A DNA stretch of 13,376 bases from NCBI GenBank assembly GCA_018665625.1, contig JABJCF010000021.1:1-13376 (forward strand), written 5' to 3'. Below, one piece after another: positions 6,402-13,376 of the stretch; positions within the stretch are counted from its first letter, which is position 1; every line of letters starts with the position of its first letter. A program made the translations under genes and the position numbers. Under the pieces are notes generated by a model. That model saw only the letters and a list, made by a program, of their open reading frames with translations, searched no databases and was not told where the DNA came from. The DNA comes from Nitrospina sp. (GTDB lineage: Bacteria; Nitrospinota; Nitrospinia; Nitrospinales; VA-1).

Positions 6402-9053
6402 TTAACATAAACCTTGTTCAATAGTTTTCAAATGAATTTCAAGCTTTGCCTGCTTTTCAGAAAGTGTTGTCTTTCTTTGCTCGTCTTTTTCGATGACTTC
6501 AGCAGGTGCTTTCTTTACGAAATTCGGGTTGGAGAGTTTCTTATTTAAAAATATGAGGTCTTTTTCAATTTTTTTCAACTCTTTTTCTACCCGGTTGCGT
6601 TCTTCCTGAAAATCCATCATGCCCTCAAGAGGAATAATCAAGTCCATTTCTCCGAGAACCGAAGATGCCGCTACCTTGGGTTTTTCGATATCCGAGCCCG
6701 TCTCCAGATGTTCCACACGGGCTAATTCTTTAATATAAGCCCCTTGGGCTTGCAGAATTTTCTGTATTTCTGGGTTCTTAGTCTTAACTAAAACGTTTAA
6801 TTTCAACCCTGGGTTAAGATTCATCTCACCACGAATATTTCTAATGCCCGTAATGACTTCCATTACCACTGCCATTTCACTTTCTATGGCCTCATCAGCA
6901 TACGACTCCCGATATTCTGGGAATGAACTTACCATGATGCTTTCTTCATTTTGAGGTAGTTTTTGCCAAATCTCTTCGGTAATAAATGGCATAAAGGGAT
7001 GCAAAAGCTTGAGGGCTGAATCTAAAACATGAATTAAAACATTTTGCGCTACAGCTCTTCCCTCTCCTGGCTTAAATAATTTTGACTTAGTAAGTTCTAT
7101 GTACCAATCGCAATACTCGTTCCAAATAAATTTATAGACGGTCAACGCTGCATCGTTAAATCGAAAAGCCTCAAGCGCTTCATTGACATCTTTCGTAGCC
7201 CGGTTCAGCCGACTCAAAATCCAACGATCTGCAGTTGAAAAATTGGCATTTTCATCTAACGCGCAAGAGCCCTTATAGTCTTCCAGATTCATAAAAGCAA
7301 ATCGCGAAGCATTCCAAAGCTTATTACAGAAGTTGCGATAACCTTCAATTCGATCTTCTGCCAGTTTGATGTCCCTGCCTTGAGCCGCAAAAGCTGCAAG
7401 AGTAAAGCGTAAAGCATCGGTTCCATACTGTTCCATGATTTGCAGGGGATCAATTACATTGCCCTTGGTCTTGCTCATTTTCTGCCCTTCCGCATCACGG
7501 ATCAGAGCATGAATATAGACATCGCGGAAAGGAACCTCTCCCATGAACTTCAGGCCCATCATAATCATTCGGGCGACCCAGAAAAAAAGAATATCGAATC
7601 CTGTACAGAGTACTGACGTTGGATAAAATCGTTTGAGAGTTTCCGTTTTTTCAGGCCAGCCTAAGGTCGAAAAGGGCCAGAGAGCGGAGCTGAACCAGGT
7701 GTCGAGCACATCCGTTTCCTGAACCAGTTCCGTGGAAGAACAAGACGAACAAGATTGAGGAGTTTCCCTAGCCACAGTTATTCCACCACATGCTTTGCAG
7801 TTCCAGGCAGGAATCTGATGTCCCCACCATATTTGCCGGGATATACACCAGTCGCGGATATTTTCCATCCATTCGAAATAAGTATTCTCCCAAAACTTGG
7901 GAACAATTTTAATTGTGCCGTCACGCACCGCTTTTATAGCTGGCTCGGCAAGAGGTTTGGCTTTCACAAACCATTGCTTCGACAAATAAGGTTCCACCAC
8001 CGTCCTGCAACGGTAACAATGCCCCACCGAATGATTTAAATCTTCAACTTTAACCAGCACTCTGGAGTCTTTTAAATCGCTGACCAGTTTTTTTCGACAT
8101 TCAAACCGATCCAACCCTTCATATACAGAACCCGCTAGGGAATTCATTGTTCCATCCGGGTTCATTACATTAATAGTTTCCAGTTTATGCCGTCGCCCTA
8201 ATTCAAAATCATTAGGATCGTGAGCAGGAGTTACCTTTAAGGCACCCGTACCGAAAGAAGTGTCTACATAGCTATCTTCGATTAAAGGGATCTCACGATT
8301 CAAAACAGGCAACACAAGGCTTTTGCCTTTGTACTGTTGATAGCGTTCGTCATCAGGATTAACAGCCACCGCCGTGTCTCCCAACATGGTTTCCGGTCGC
8401 GTCGTTGCAATGATTAAAGAACCTTCGCCATCTTTAAAGGGATATTTTAAATGGTATAAATGCCCCTGCGCATCCTGATGTTCCACCTCAAGGTCCGAAA
8501 GCGCGGTATGGCAACGCGGACACCAATTGATGATGTAGTCACCCTTATAGATGAGACCTTCTTCATACAGAGTAACGAAAACCTCTCGAACCGCTTTCGA
8601 CAAACCCTCGTCCATCGTAAAACGGTCTCTTTCCCAATCCAATGAGCATCCGAGTTTTTTCAATTGACCGGTGATGGTCCCGCCAGACTCGTTACGCCAT
8701 TTCCACACACGCTCGACAAAGGCTTCTCGACCTAACTCCTGCCTGTTCGTTCCCTCTGCATGAAGTTGCTTTTCCACCACATTCTGCGTGGCAATTCCAG
8801 CATGGTCTGTGCCTGGCTGCCAAAGCGCATTGCAACCCTGCATTCTTTTCCAACGGGTAAGAATATCCTGAAGAGTATTGTTGAAGGCATGACCGATATG
8901 CAACCGGCCGGTGATATTGGGAGGCGGAATGACGATTGAAAAAGGAGGGGCCTCCTGAGTTTCATCCGCGTGGAAAAAATTCTTTTCTTCCCAAAATCGT
9001 CCCCAGCGTTCTTCAACTTCACCGGGTTCGTATTGTTTGTCTAATTGAATCAT
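6402..9053 (-). CDS. valS: Valine-tRNA ligase
   Basis: This class I aminoacyl-tRNA synthetase charges tRNA-Val and edits mischarged Thr. The 883 residues are normal for bacterial ValRS. PPPNITGRLHIGHA (43-56) carries the HIGH motif and KMSKT (525-529) is the KMSKS loop. The CP1 editing domain lies at about 170-360 and contains TTRPETMLGDT (217-227). Zinc-type Cys pairs are seen at 178/181, 346/349, 419/422 and 435/438. The DWCISRQIWWGHQIPAW block (401-417) is typical. The anticodon-binding domain (about 605-740) is followed by the ValRS-specific C-terminal coiled coil (about 812-883). The ribosome site is poor. The 142-base leader upstream holds competing inverted repeats (see 9081-9122). Confidence 0.97.
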   Translation of the reverse strand: MIQLDKQYEPGEVEERWGRFWEEKNFFHADETQEAPPFSIVIPPPNITGRLHIGHAFNNTLQDILTRWKRMQGCNALWQPGTDHAGIATQNVVEKQLHAEGTNRQELGREAFVERVWKWRNESGGTITGQLKKLGCSLDWERDRFTMDEGLSKAVREVFVTLYEEGLIYKGDYIINWCPRCHTALSDLEVEHQDAQGHLYHLKYPFKDGEGSLIIATTRPETMLGDTAVAVNPDDERYQQYKGKSLVLPVLNREIPLIEDSYVDTSFGTGALKVTPAHDPNDFELGRRHKLETINVMNPDGTMNSLAGSVYEGLDRFECRKKLVSDLKDSRVLVKVEDLNHSVGHCYRCRTVVEPYLSKQWFVKAKPLAEPAIKAVRDGTIKIVPKFWENTYFEWMENIRDWCISRQIWWGHQIPAWNCKACGGITVARETPQSCSSCSSTELVQETDVLDTWFSSALWPFSTLGWPEKTETLKRFYPTSVLCTGFDILFFWVARMIMMGLKFMGEVPFRDVYIHALIRDAEGQKMSKTKGNVIDPLQIMEQYGTDALRFTLAAFAAQGRDIKLAEDRIEGYRNFCNKLWNASRFAFMNLEDYKGSCALDENANFSTADRWILSRLNRATKDVNEALEAFRFNDAALTVYKFIWNEYCDWYIELTKSKLFKPGEGRAVAQNVLIHVLDSALKLLHPFMPFITEEIWQKLPQNEESIMVSSFPEYRESYADEAIESEMAVVMEVITGIRNIRGEMNLNPGLKLNVLVKTKNPEIQKILQAQGAYIKELARVEHLETGSDIEKPKVAASSVLGEMDLIIPLEGMMDFQEERNRVEKELKKIEKDLIFLNKKLSNPNFVKKAPAEVIEKDEQRKTTLSEKQAKLEIHLKTIEQGLC

Positions 9054-9080
9054 TCAAAAATCACTTGCAGCAGAGAATCT

Positions 9081-9122
9081 CAAAACCTTTTAAGGTTTGG
9101 GAAAGTGGGTTCGGGCAAACCG
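9081..9122 (-). promoter_or_regulatory. Competing inverted repeats in the valS leader
   Basis: Two short stems share one arm in the 142 bases between the response-regulator stop codon and the valS start. In plus coordinates, AAACCTT (9083-9089) can pair with AAGGTTT (9092-9098), while GGTTTG (9094-9099) can pair with CAAACC (9116-9121). Only one can form at a time. The inner stem ends about 28 bases before the valS ATG. No T-box core sequence is present. It may be a weak leader switch, an operator, or chance in AT-rich DNA. The rest of this spacer shows no clear terminator or promoter. Confidence 0.25.
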
Positions 9123-9195
9123 AATTTATCCAAAAATCAATATATTTGAAATGAGAGAGGGCTTTTTACCAAAGAATTACCGATAAAGAAAGACA

Positions 9196-10611
9196 TTAAA
9201 TTCTTTTGATTTTCTCTATCTCTTCACGAATGACCGATCTGGCGATTTCAGGAGTGATTTCTCGCACCACTTCCCGAATGGTTTTTACAATAATATCTGA
9301 CAAACCTGACATTTCCTTTTGCAATGAAGAACCCAGCGATTTTTCGAGAACATGTCGAACTTGCTCACCGGTAACCTGAATAAAGCGGTCATCATTATTC
9401 TCAAAATCCTTTTCCTGCAATCGGGAATCCTGATAATGAGTGGAGCCAAATGAAGACGGGCCGGTAATGGCATTCAAATTTTCATTAATTTCATCAGCGG
9501 TGTGGGGTCGTCTTTCAGACTCTGAAAAAGCTCCTGGAGCCATCCTTTCCAGAAGATCTTCTGGCTCAGGAACAATCCCCCCTAAAGCTGAGATCCCGGA
9601 TTCTTTAACTTCAGAGGAAACAATCGATGGTTGTTTAGGATCGCCAGCAACAATTTCTTTAAAAGCAGAATCGAGATCGTCGAGATTTTCCATTTTTCCC
9701 GTTTGCACCTCTGCATAAACCTCAAAATCTTCTGAAAAACTTTGTTCCTCTAAAGCAGGTTCTTCCAATTCTGGTGCCACCCGTTCGGGTGAAACCAGTT
9801 CTGGTTCTGTAGCACTTTCCTCTAATTCGGTTTGCACCTCTTGAATCATCTCGCCCAAAATATCGTCATCGCTGGAAATCACTGGAGCGGGATCATGGCT
9901 GATTTCATTTTCCACTTCCTGAATCAGTTGTCCCAAAACATCGTCATCGCTGGAAATTACCGGAGCGGGGTCATGGCTGATTTCATTTTCCACTTCCTGA
10001 ATCAGTTGTCCCAAAACATCGTCATCGCTGGCAGCGGAAGGCTCTTCATTAATTTCCGCTTCAACCGGCAGAGGAACATCGTCAATTCCTTCTATGGGAT
10101 CATCCGTTGTTTCCATAGAGTCGGTGGAAAGTTTTTCAACAGACGCCAAAAGTTCCTCAAGGCTGGGCTCATCGTCTGTGTTGGGTTCATCTGCTGTAAA
10201 GCTTTCCGACAAAGAAGGTTCATCTTCGCTTTCCGTCGCGGTGGCACCTTCCAAAACACGTGTCACCATTTGAACAATATCATCGGACTTGAAAGGTTTT
10301 GAAATATGATTTTCTGCTTGGCATTTTTTAAAGCGCTCTTCGTCAAAATCTTCAAAATCGCTCGCAAGAAGCAAAACTTTTATTTTGGCAAGCTCAGGGT
10401 TTTCTTTTATTTCCTGACACAGCTCAAATCCGTCGAGCCCAGGCATATCAACATCCGCCAACACTATGTCTGGTTTAAAATCCGGAATTTTATCGAATGC
10501 CTCTTGCCCATCGCCGATGCCCTCTACCTCCGCATCTTCGTTTTCAAAAGCCATTGCAACAATTTTCTGAATCGTAATACTGTCATCTGCGACAAGAATT
10601 CGTACTGTCAT
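9196..10611 (-). CDS. Response regulator: CheY-like receiver, long acidic repeat linker, conserved helical C-terminus
   Basis: Residues 1-122 form a complete receiver domain: acidic pocket Asp9-Asp10, phosphoacceptor Asp53 in LADVDMPGLDG, Ser84 at the switch position and Lys105 in SKPF. Residues 123-400 are a Glu/Asp/Ser/Pro-rich linker, probably mostly disordered, punctuated by short amphipathic helices such as LEELLASVEKL and VLGQLIQEVENEI. Two copies of a 26-residue unit (195-220, 221-246) are identical in protein, and a third (247 to about 264) is degenerate. Residues 410-471 form a helical domain ending in REVVREITPEIARSVIREEIEKIK, a style I recall from delta-proteobacterial receiver proteins. 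No DNA-binding, GGDEF or kinase output domain is seen, so it probably acts by protein binding. It lies directly upstream of valS on the same strand. No cognate histidine kinase is present in the window. Confidence 0.85.
   Translation of the reverse strand: MTVRILVADDSITIQKIVAMAFENEDAEVEGIGDGQEAFDKIPDFKPDIVLADVDMPGLDGFELCQEIKENPELAKIKVLLLASDFEDFDEERFKKCQAENHISKPFKSDDIVQMVTRVLEGATATESEDEPSLSESFTADEPNTDDEPSLEELLASVEKLSTDSMETTDDPIEGIDDVPLPVEAEINEEPSAASDDDVLGQLIQEVENEISHDPAPVISSDDDVLGQLIQEVENEISHDPAPVISSDDDILGEMIQEVQTELEESATEPELVSPERVAPELEEPALEEQSFSEDFEVYAEVQTGKMENLDDLDSAFKEIVAGDPKQPSIVSSEVKESGISALGGIVPEPEDLLERMAPGAFSESERRPHTADEINENLNAITGPSSFGSTHYQDSRLQEKDFENNDDRFIQVTGEQVRHVLEKSLGSSLQKEMSGLSDIIVKTIREVVREITPEIARSVIREEIEKIKRI
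9820..10029 (-). repeat. 78-base in-frame tandem repeat in the response-regulator gene
   Basis: Copy 1 (9952-10029) and copy 2 (9874-9951) differ at three of 78 positions by direct comparison. All three differences are silent, since both encode the same 26 residues. A third, diverged and shortened copy follows (about 9820-9873), with SDDDILGEMIQEVQTEL in place of SDDDVLGQLIQEVENEI. The near identity points to a recent duplication. Each unit is an acidic turn, an amphipathic helix and a Pro-containing spacer. Confidence 0.9.
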
Positions 10612-10967
10612 AAAAGTCTACCCAATTAGAATTTTTAAATTGGCGAGTCCACAAAGTGGGAAATAATTGGCATCGGAATTTCAAACCAATAGGGGCATTT
10701 CTACATGGAGATTGCAAAACCATTGTGGGAAGATCAATGATAAAATGCCCGGTTTATTATTTCCTATCCCCTTCCAAATGTAAAATTTAAACAGCTAAGG
10801 GGTGCAATTCCAACCATTTAAGTATATCATATTTTCTGGAGACATAATAAAATTTAAGATTGGAGACCCCAGAGGTCACTCATTGCACCAAAAATCTTAA
10901 TTAAAATCGGTCTCTATAAAGATACTTAACTTTTAAAAACTATCGTTGGTTTGGAGAAACCTGGGCC
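10612..10967. other. 356-base divergent intergenic region rich in inverted repeats
   Basis: No open reading frame is supported here. Inverted repeats seen: CCAATT/AATTGG (10622-10627, 10638-10643), about ten bases before the response-regulator ATG; CCAC/GTGG (10649-10652, 10656-10659); GGGCATTT/AAATGCCC (10693-10700, 10743-10750); CCCCTT/AAGGGG (10768-10773, 10797-10802); TTAAGATT/AATCTTAA (10854-10861, 10893-10900); GAGACC/GGTCTC (10863-10868, 10909-10914). GACC (10865-10868) can instead pair locally with GGTC (10874-10877). The region must hold the start signals for both flanking genes, but I cannot pick convincing -35/-10 pairs. A TATAAA lies at 10915-10920 without a matching -35. It may contain long structured 5' leaders or a small RNA. 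Confidence 0.5.
10948..10961 (+). promoter_or_regulatory. Shine-Dalgarno GGAG in the loop of a perfect hairpin
   Basis: GGTTT (10948-10952) and AAACC (10957-10961) form a five-base stem whose four-base loop is GGAG, the only plausible ribosome site for the PHP-like gene. The loop lies 11 bases before an in-frame TTG (10968) and 14 before the ATG (10971), both longer than usual. The hairpin might set accessibility, or the spacing may shorten in the folded RNA. Confidence 0.35.
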
Positions 10968-10970
10968 TTG

Positions 10971-12965
10971 ATGCTTTTTTTTCTGCGTAGACATTCAACA
11001 TTGAGTCGTTGGGGAGCATTATTTGTTTTTTGGCTTGCTCTTGCTTTTCCCTCTTCTTCTTTCGCCATTTACATTCAGCTAGATGGAATAGCAGACGTTA
11101 AAACCAACTTCAGCGAAGGTTGCGCGTCCATAAAGGATATTGGCAATCAATCCGAAAGACTGGGAATTGATGCAGTCATTTTTGGTGACTATGCCAGAAA
11201 CTCTATCGAGTTCGGCGCAAAACCTTTTGAGCGCATTTTCAAAAATACGACAGAAGGTGCCTCTGTACTTGAACGAGGGGCTTCCGGTTTTCTATCAGAA
11301 ATAAATGATAACGACCGTCAATTAAAGGAAACACTTCTTATTCCGGGCGTAGAAACCATTCCCTTTTATTATTGGTCTGGCAGTAATTTTGATAAAAATC
11401 TTACCGCTCATAATTGGGACAAGCACCTTCTGATTGTCGGCATGCCTACGGCTCCCGAATACGAACAACTGCCTCTTCAGAATAGCAACTTCTCTTTAAA
11501 TTATACCGACGCATTACTAAACCAATTCATCATTCTGGGTTTCTTATTCATGATGAGTGTTGGCGCAGTTTATAAAGGTTATGTCAGAGTGCTCACTGCT
11601 CCTTTGATGGTGCTACTATTTTTATTGACCCTCAACAACCATCCTTTTCAAAGCTCTCCCTTTGATTCCTACCATGGCGACAAGGGAATGGAGCCTTACC
11701 AAAATATGATTGATTACGCCAACTCCAAAGGGGCAATGGTATTCTGGAATCATATGGAGTCCAGCTCTGGCATCCGTCAATATGGGACAACAAATTTGGA
11801 GACGCTGCCCTACCCTGATGACTTGTTGAAAACCAGGAACTATACCGGATTGCAGGTGGTGGGCGATAAGCCTATCCCCTTGGCAGATGCAGGGCAACAA
11901 TGGGATCAAGCCTTATTAGAATATATTCAAGGCCAGAGAGAGCAACCCGTGTGGGGCTATGGAGGCAACAACTATCTTTGTGAAGACCAGAACGGGGACA
12001 AATTAGGATCAGTACGAACTATTTTTCTTGTCCGCGAAAAAAATCGGGACACCCTGTTAGATGCAATGAGAAAAGGCAGAATGTATGCCGTGAGACAAAT
12101 AGACGACAACCGATTGTCTCTCGATGAATTCACCGTTCAGGATCAAAAAACCGGATTGCAGGCGACACTCGGGCAAGAGCTGACCTCTACCGATTTCCCC
12201 GCCATAAAAATAAAATTACGATCCGTTAAGGGCGTAAAAAAGACAGCACAAATTCAAATCATCCGAAACGGTGTTCTGGCAAAACAAGAAACCGTATCCC
12301 TACCCTATGAATTGACTTGGAGAGATGTCGATAGCAAACAAGAAGGCCGATCTTATTACCGAGTAAAAGCATCGGTCAATTCAATGGATCATTTGGTTTC
12401 CAATCCCATATTTGTAAAATTTTCAGACACACCCGGCGAGGTCGTGGCATCTTTACCTCCACCAACTCAACAACAAGCACCTGCTCGGCCAACAAGAGTT
12501 CCCGTTGCACCCAAGCCTCGATCACCACAAAGCAGTCCCGTCGCATCACCGACAATGCCGAATGTTTCTGGAGCGCAAACCATGGCGAAAACCACGGCGC
12601 CTCCTATAGCCATACCTGAGATTTCAACTCCATCTCTCGAGCAACCGGTTGTTGCTACTCCCACTCCGCCGGTACCCCCTGCAGAGGTAATGGCAAAGGT
12701 TTCTCGCGAGCCCGTCCGCCCTCCGGTAGATCCCAAAAAACTTTTAAAGGTTGTGGTTGATGGAGTGGCTTTGCGAAAAGGACCAGGAACAGTTTTCCCA
12801 AAAATCATAAATCTGAAAAAAGGGGCGGAACTGGAATTCGTCCGCCGCACAAATATCGAGCTCAACAACAAAAACTGGCTTGTCGTTAAACGCGGCAACC
12901 GCTCCGCCTACGTCTGGGAAGGCGTCGTCCAATGGAATCAGCCTCGCAGCAGCGAAGGCGACTAA
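10971..12965 (+). CDS. Exported degenerate PHP-domain protein with membrane hairpin and C-terminal SH3b domain
   Basis: A signal peptide (1-32, ending SSSFA) leads to a PHP-like half: DVKTNFSEG (42-50), FGDYA (71-75), IPGVE (124-128) and HLLIVG (152-157). Two hydrophobic segments follow (about 184-205 and 207-222), then the second half: GAMVFWNHME (254-263), WGYGGNNYL (328-336) and AMRKGRMYAV (365-374). Several PHP metal ligands are replaced: the HxH of motif 1 is KxN, the His after Asp73 is Tyr, and the usual GSDAH is GNNYL. Asp73, Glu128, His152 and His261 remain, so catalysis is doubtful. A beta-rich Ig-like region (about 378-486), a Pro-rich linker (490-588) and an SH3b domain (592-654) follow; SH3b domains often bind cell-wall peptides. 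Topology predicts both PHP halves and SH3b in the periplasm. An in-frame TTG at 10968 is an alternative start. The physiological role is unknown. Confidence 0.75.
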   Translation: MLFFLRRHSTLSRWGALFVFWLALAFPSSSFAIYIQLDGIADVKTNFSEGCASIKDIGNQSERLGIDAVIFGDYARNSIEFGAKPFERIFKNTTEGASVLERGASGFLSEINDNDRQLKETLLIPGVETIPFYYWSGSNFDKNLTAHNWDKHLLIVGMPTAPEYEQLPLQNSNFSLNYTDALLNQFIILGFLFMMSVGAVYKGYVRVLTAPLMVLLFLLTLNNHPFQSSPFDSYHGDKGMEPYQNMIDYANSKGAMVFWNHMESSSGIRQYGTTNLETLPYPDDLLKTRNYTGLQVVGDKPIPLADAGQQWDQALLEYIQGQREQPVWGYGGNNYLCEDQNGDKLGSVRTIFLVREKNRDTLLDAMRKGRMYAVRQIDDNRLSLDEFTVQDQKTGLQATLGQELTSTDFPAIKIKLRSVKGVKKTAQIQIIRNGVLAKQETVSLPYELTWRDVDSKQEGRSYYRVKASVNSMDHLVSNPIFVKFSDTPGEVVASLPPPTQQQAPARPTRVPVAPKPRSPQSSPVASPTMPNVSGAQTMAKTTAPPIAIPEISTPSLEQPVVATPTPPVPPAEVMAKVSREPVRPPVDPKKLLKVVVDGVALRKGPGTVFPKIINLKKGAELEFVRRTNIELNNKNWLVVKRGNRSAYVWEGVVQWNQPRSSEGD

Positions 12966-13062
12966 CATCTACCAGAACACCCAAACATAAACGTTTCAAC
13001 AACTCACTTTGGGAAGTAATCAGACCTCGTCAAAAATCCGGTTTAATTAGCAGAACGTATCC

Positions 13063-13305
13063 TCATTCGAGAATACGAAAGGCTAAATAAGGGGCGATAT
13101 TGAAAAAAAGTATGCCTATCTTTAAACAGGCTATTCCCGCGTAATGAATAGCATCAAACTTCTCCACCGATAACTTGAACCACTGCCCGTGGAATCTATA
13201 AAGCCAGTCGTGGGCAAATATAAACCACAAGACCCAAATGAGCAGTAACCCCACGTTAAATAAAGAACACCAAGCTAAAACATCGCGAATTATCTCAGTT
13301 GTCAT
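13063..13305 (-). CDS. Small two-helix membrane protein, DUF6868-like
   Basis: The 80-residue product has two predicted membrane helices (about 8-30 and 53-75). Between them is a conserved-looking loop, AHDWLYRFHGQWFKLSVEKFDAIHYAG (31-57), rich in aromatic residues and His. This matches my memory of the DUF6868 family of short bacterial membrane proteins, whose function is unknown. A strong GGAGG (minus strand, 13313-13317) lies seven bases before the ATG. The gene converges on the PHP-like gene; the 97 bases between their stop codons hold no convincing terminator. The 71 bases upstream to the window end show no clear promoter. It appears to stand alone within the window. Confidence 0.75.
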   Translation of the reverse strand: MTTEIIRDVLAWCSLFNVGLLLIWVLWFIFAHDWLYRFHGQWFKLSVEKFDAIHYAGIACLKIGILFFNIAPYLAFRILE

Positions 13306-13376
13306 TTTATACCCTCCTCATAAATACATTGCAGTTGCTATTTGACTCTGCATAACCCACAGCATATTTGGCAACA

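Noticed and set aside
9054..9195. T-box leader for valS.
   Set aside because: No T-box core motif or specifier-type long stem is visible; only short AT-rich stems are present.
9862..10031. CRISPR-like array suggested by regularly spaced repeats.
   Set aside because: The 78-base units are contiguous, in frame and coding, with no unique spacers.
9832..10302. A 156-codon plus-strand open frame opposite the response-regulator gene.
   Set aside because: It is antisense to a well-supported protein; its internal repeats merely mirror the 78-base repeat, and it has no recognisable domain.
12467..12898. A 143-codon minus-strand open frame opposite the end of the PHP-like gene.
   Set aside because: It is the antisense shadow of the Pro-rich linker and SH3b coding sequence, giving low-complexity Gly/Thr/Ala sequence.
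12980..13013. CCCAAA/TTTGGG inverted repeat after the PHP-like gene, as a terminator.
   Set aside because: The loop is 22 bases and no T-rich tail follows on either strand.

Overview
The window reads as an ordinary, densely coded stretch of a Gram-negative bacterial chromosome of moderate to low GC. Supporting signs are a lipoprotein signal, a periplasmic PBP4-type peptidase and a secreted SH3b protein. There are no mobile elements, CRISPR arrays, rRNA or tRNA genes. The gene content fits Nitrospinota or a Desulfobacterota-like lineage: a PfkB adenosine kinase-like protein, a long acidic response regulator next to valS, a DUF6868-type membrane protein, and a conserved-looking C-terminal domain behind an Asn/Ser-rich tail. 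That placement is inference from protein style, not a database result.

Layout. Positions 89-1943 (minus) hold a tight three-gene unit: a four-helix membrane protein of unknown function, an adenosine kinase-like PfkB sugar kinase, and a small BamE/SmpA-like lipoprotein. Divergent from it at 2053-3585 (plus) is a D-Ala-D-Ala carboxypeptidase of the PBP4/DacB class. A co-directional minus-strand block, 10611 to 3627, then reads in transcription order: response regulator with an internal tandem repeat, valS, pepF (oligoendopeptidase F), and a low-complexity Asn/Ser/Arg/Gly protein with a helical C-terminal domain. A 356-base divergent spacer rich in inverted repeats (10612-10967) separates this block from a plus-strand gene (10971-12965). 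That gene encodes an exported protein with a degenerate PHP-type fold, a two-helix membrane hairpin inserted inside the fold, and a C-terminal SH3b domain. A small DUF6868-like membrane protein (13063-13305, minus) closes the window.

Functionally, most genes are housekeeping: purine salvage, peptidoglycan trimming, tRNA-Val charging and peptide turnover. The unusual items are the pseudo-PHP/SH3b envelope protein, the response regulator whose acidic linker contains a nearly identical 78-base duplication, the disordered Asn-rich protein, and the structured spacer between the response regulator and PHP-like genes. I do not see a clearly recognisable new defence or biosynthetic system.
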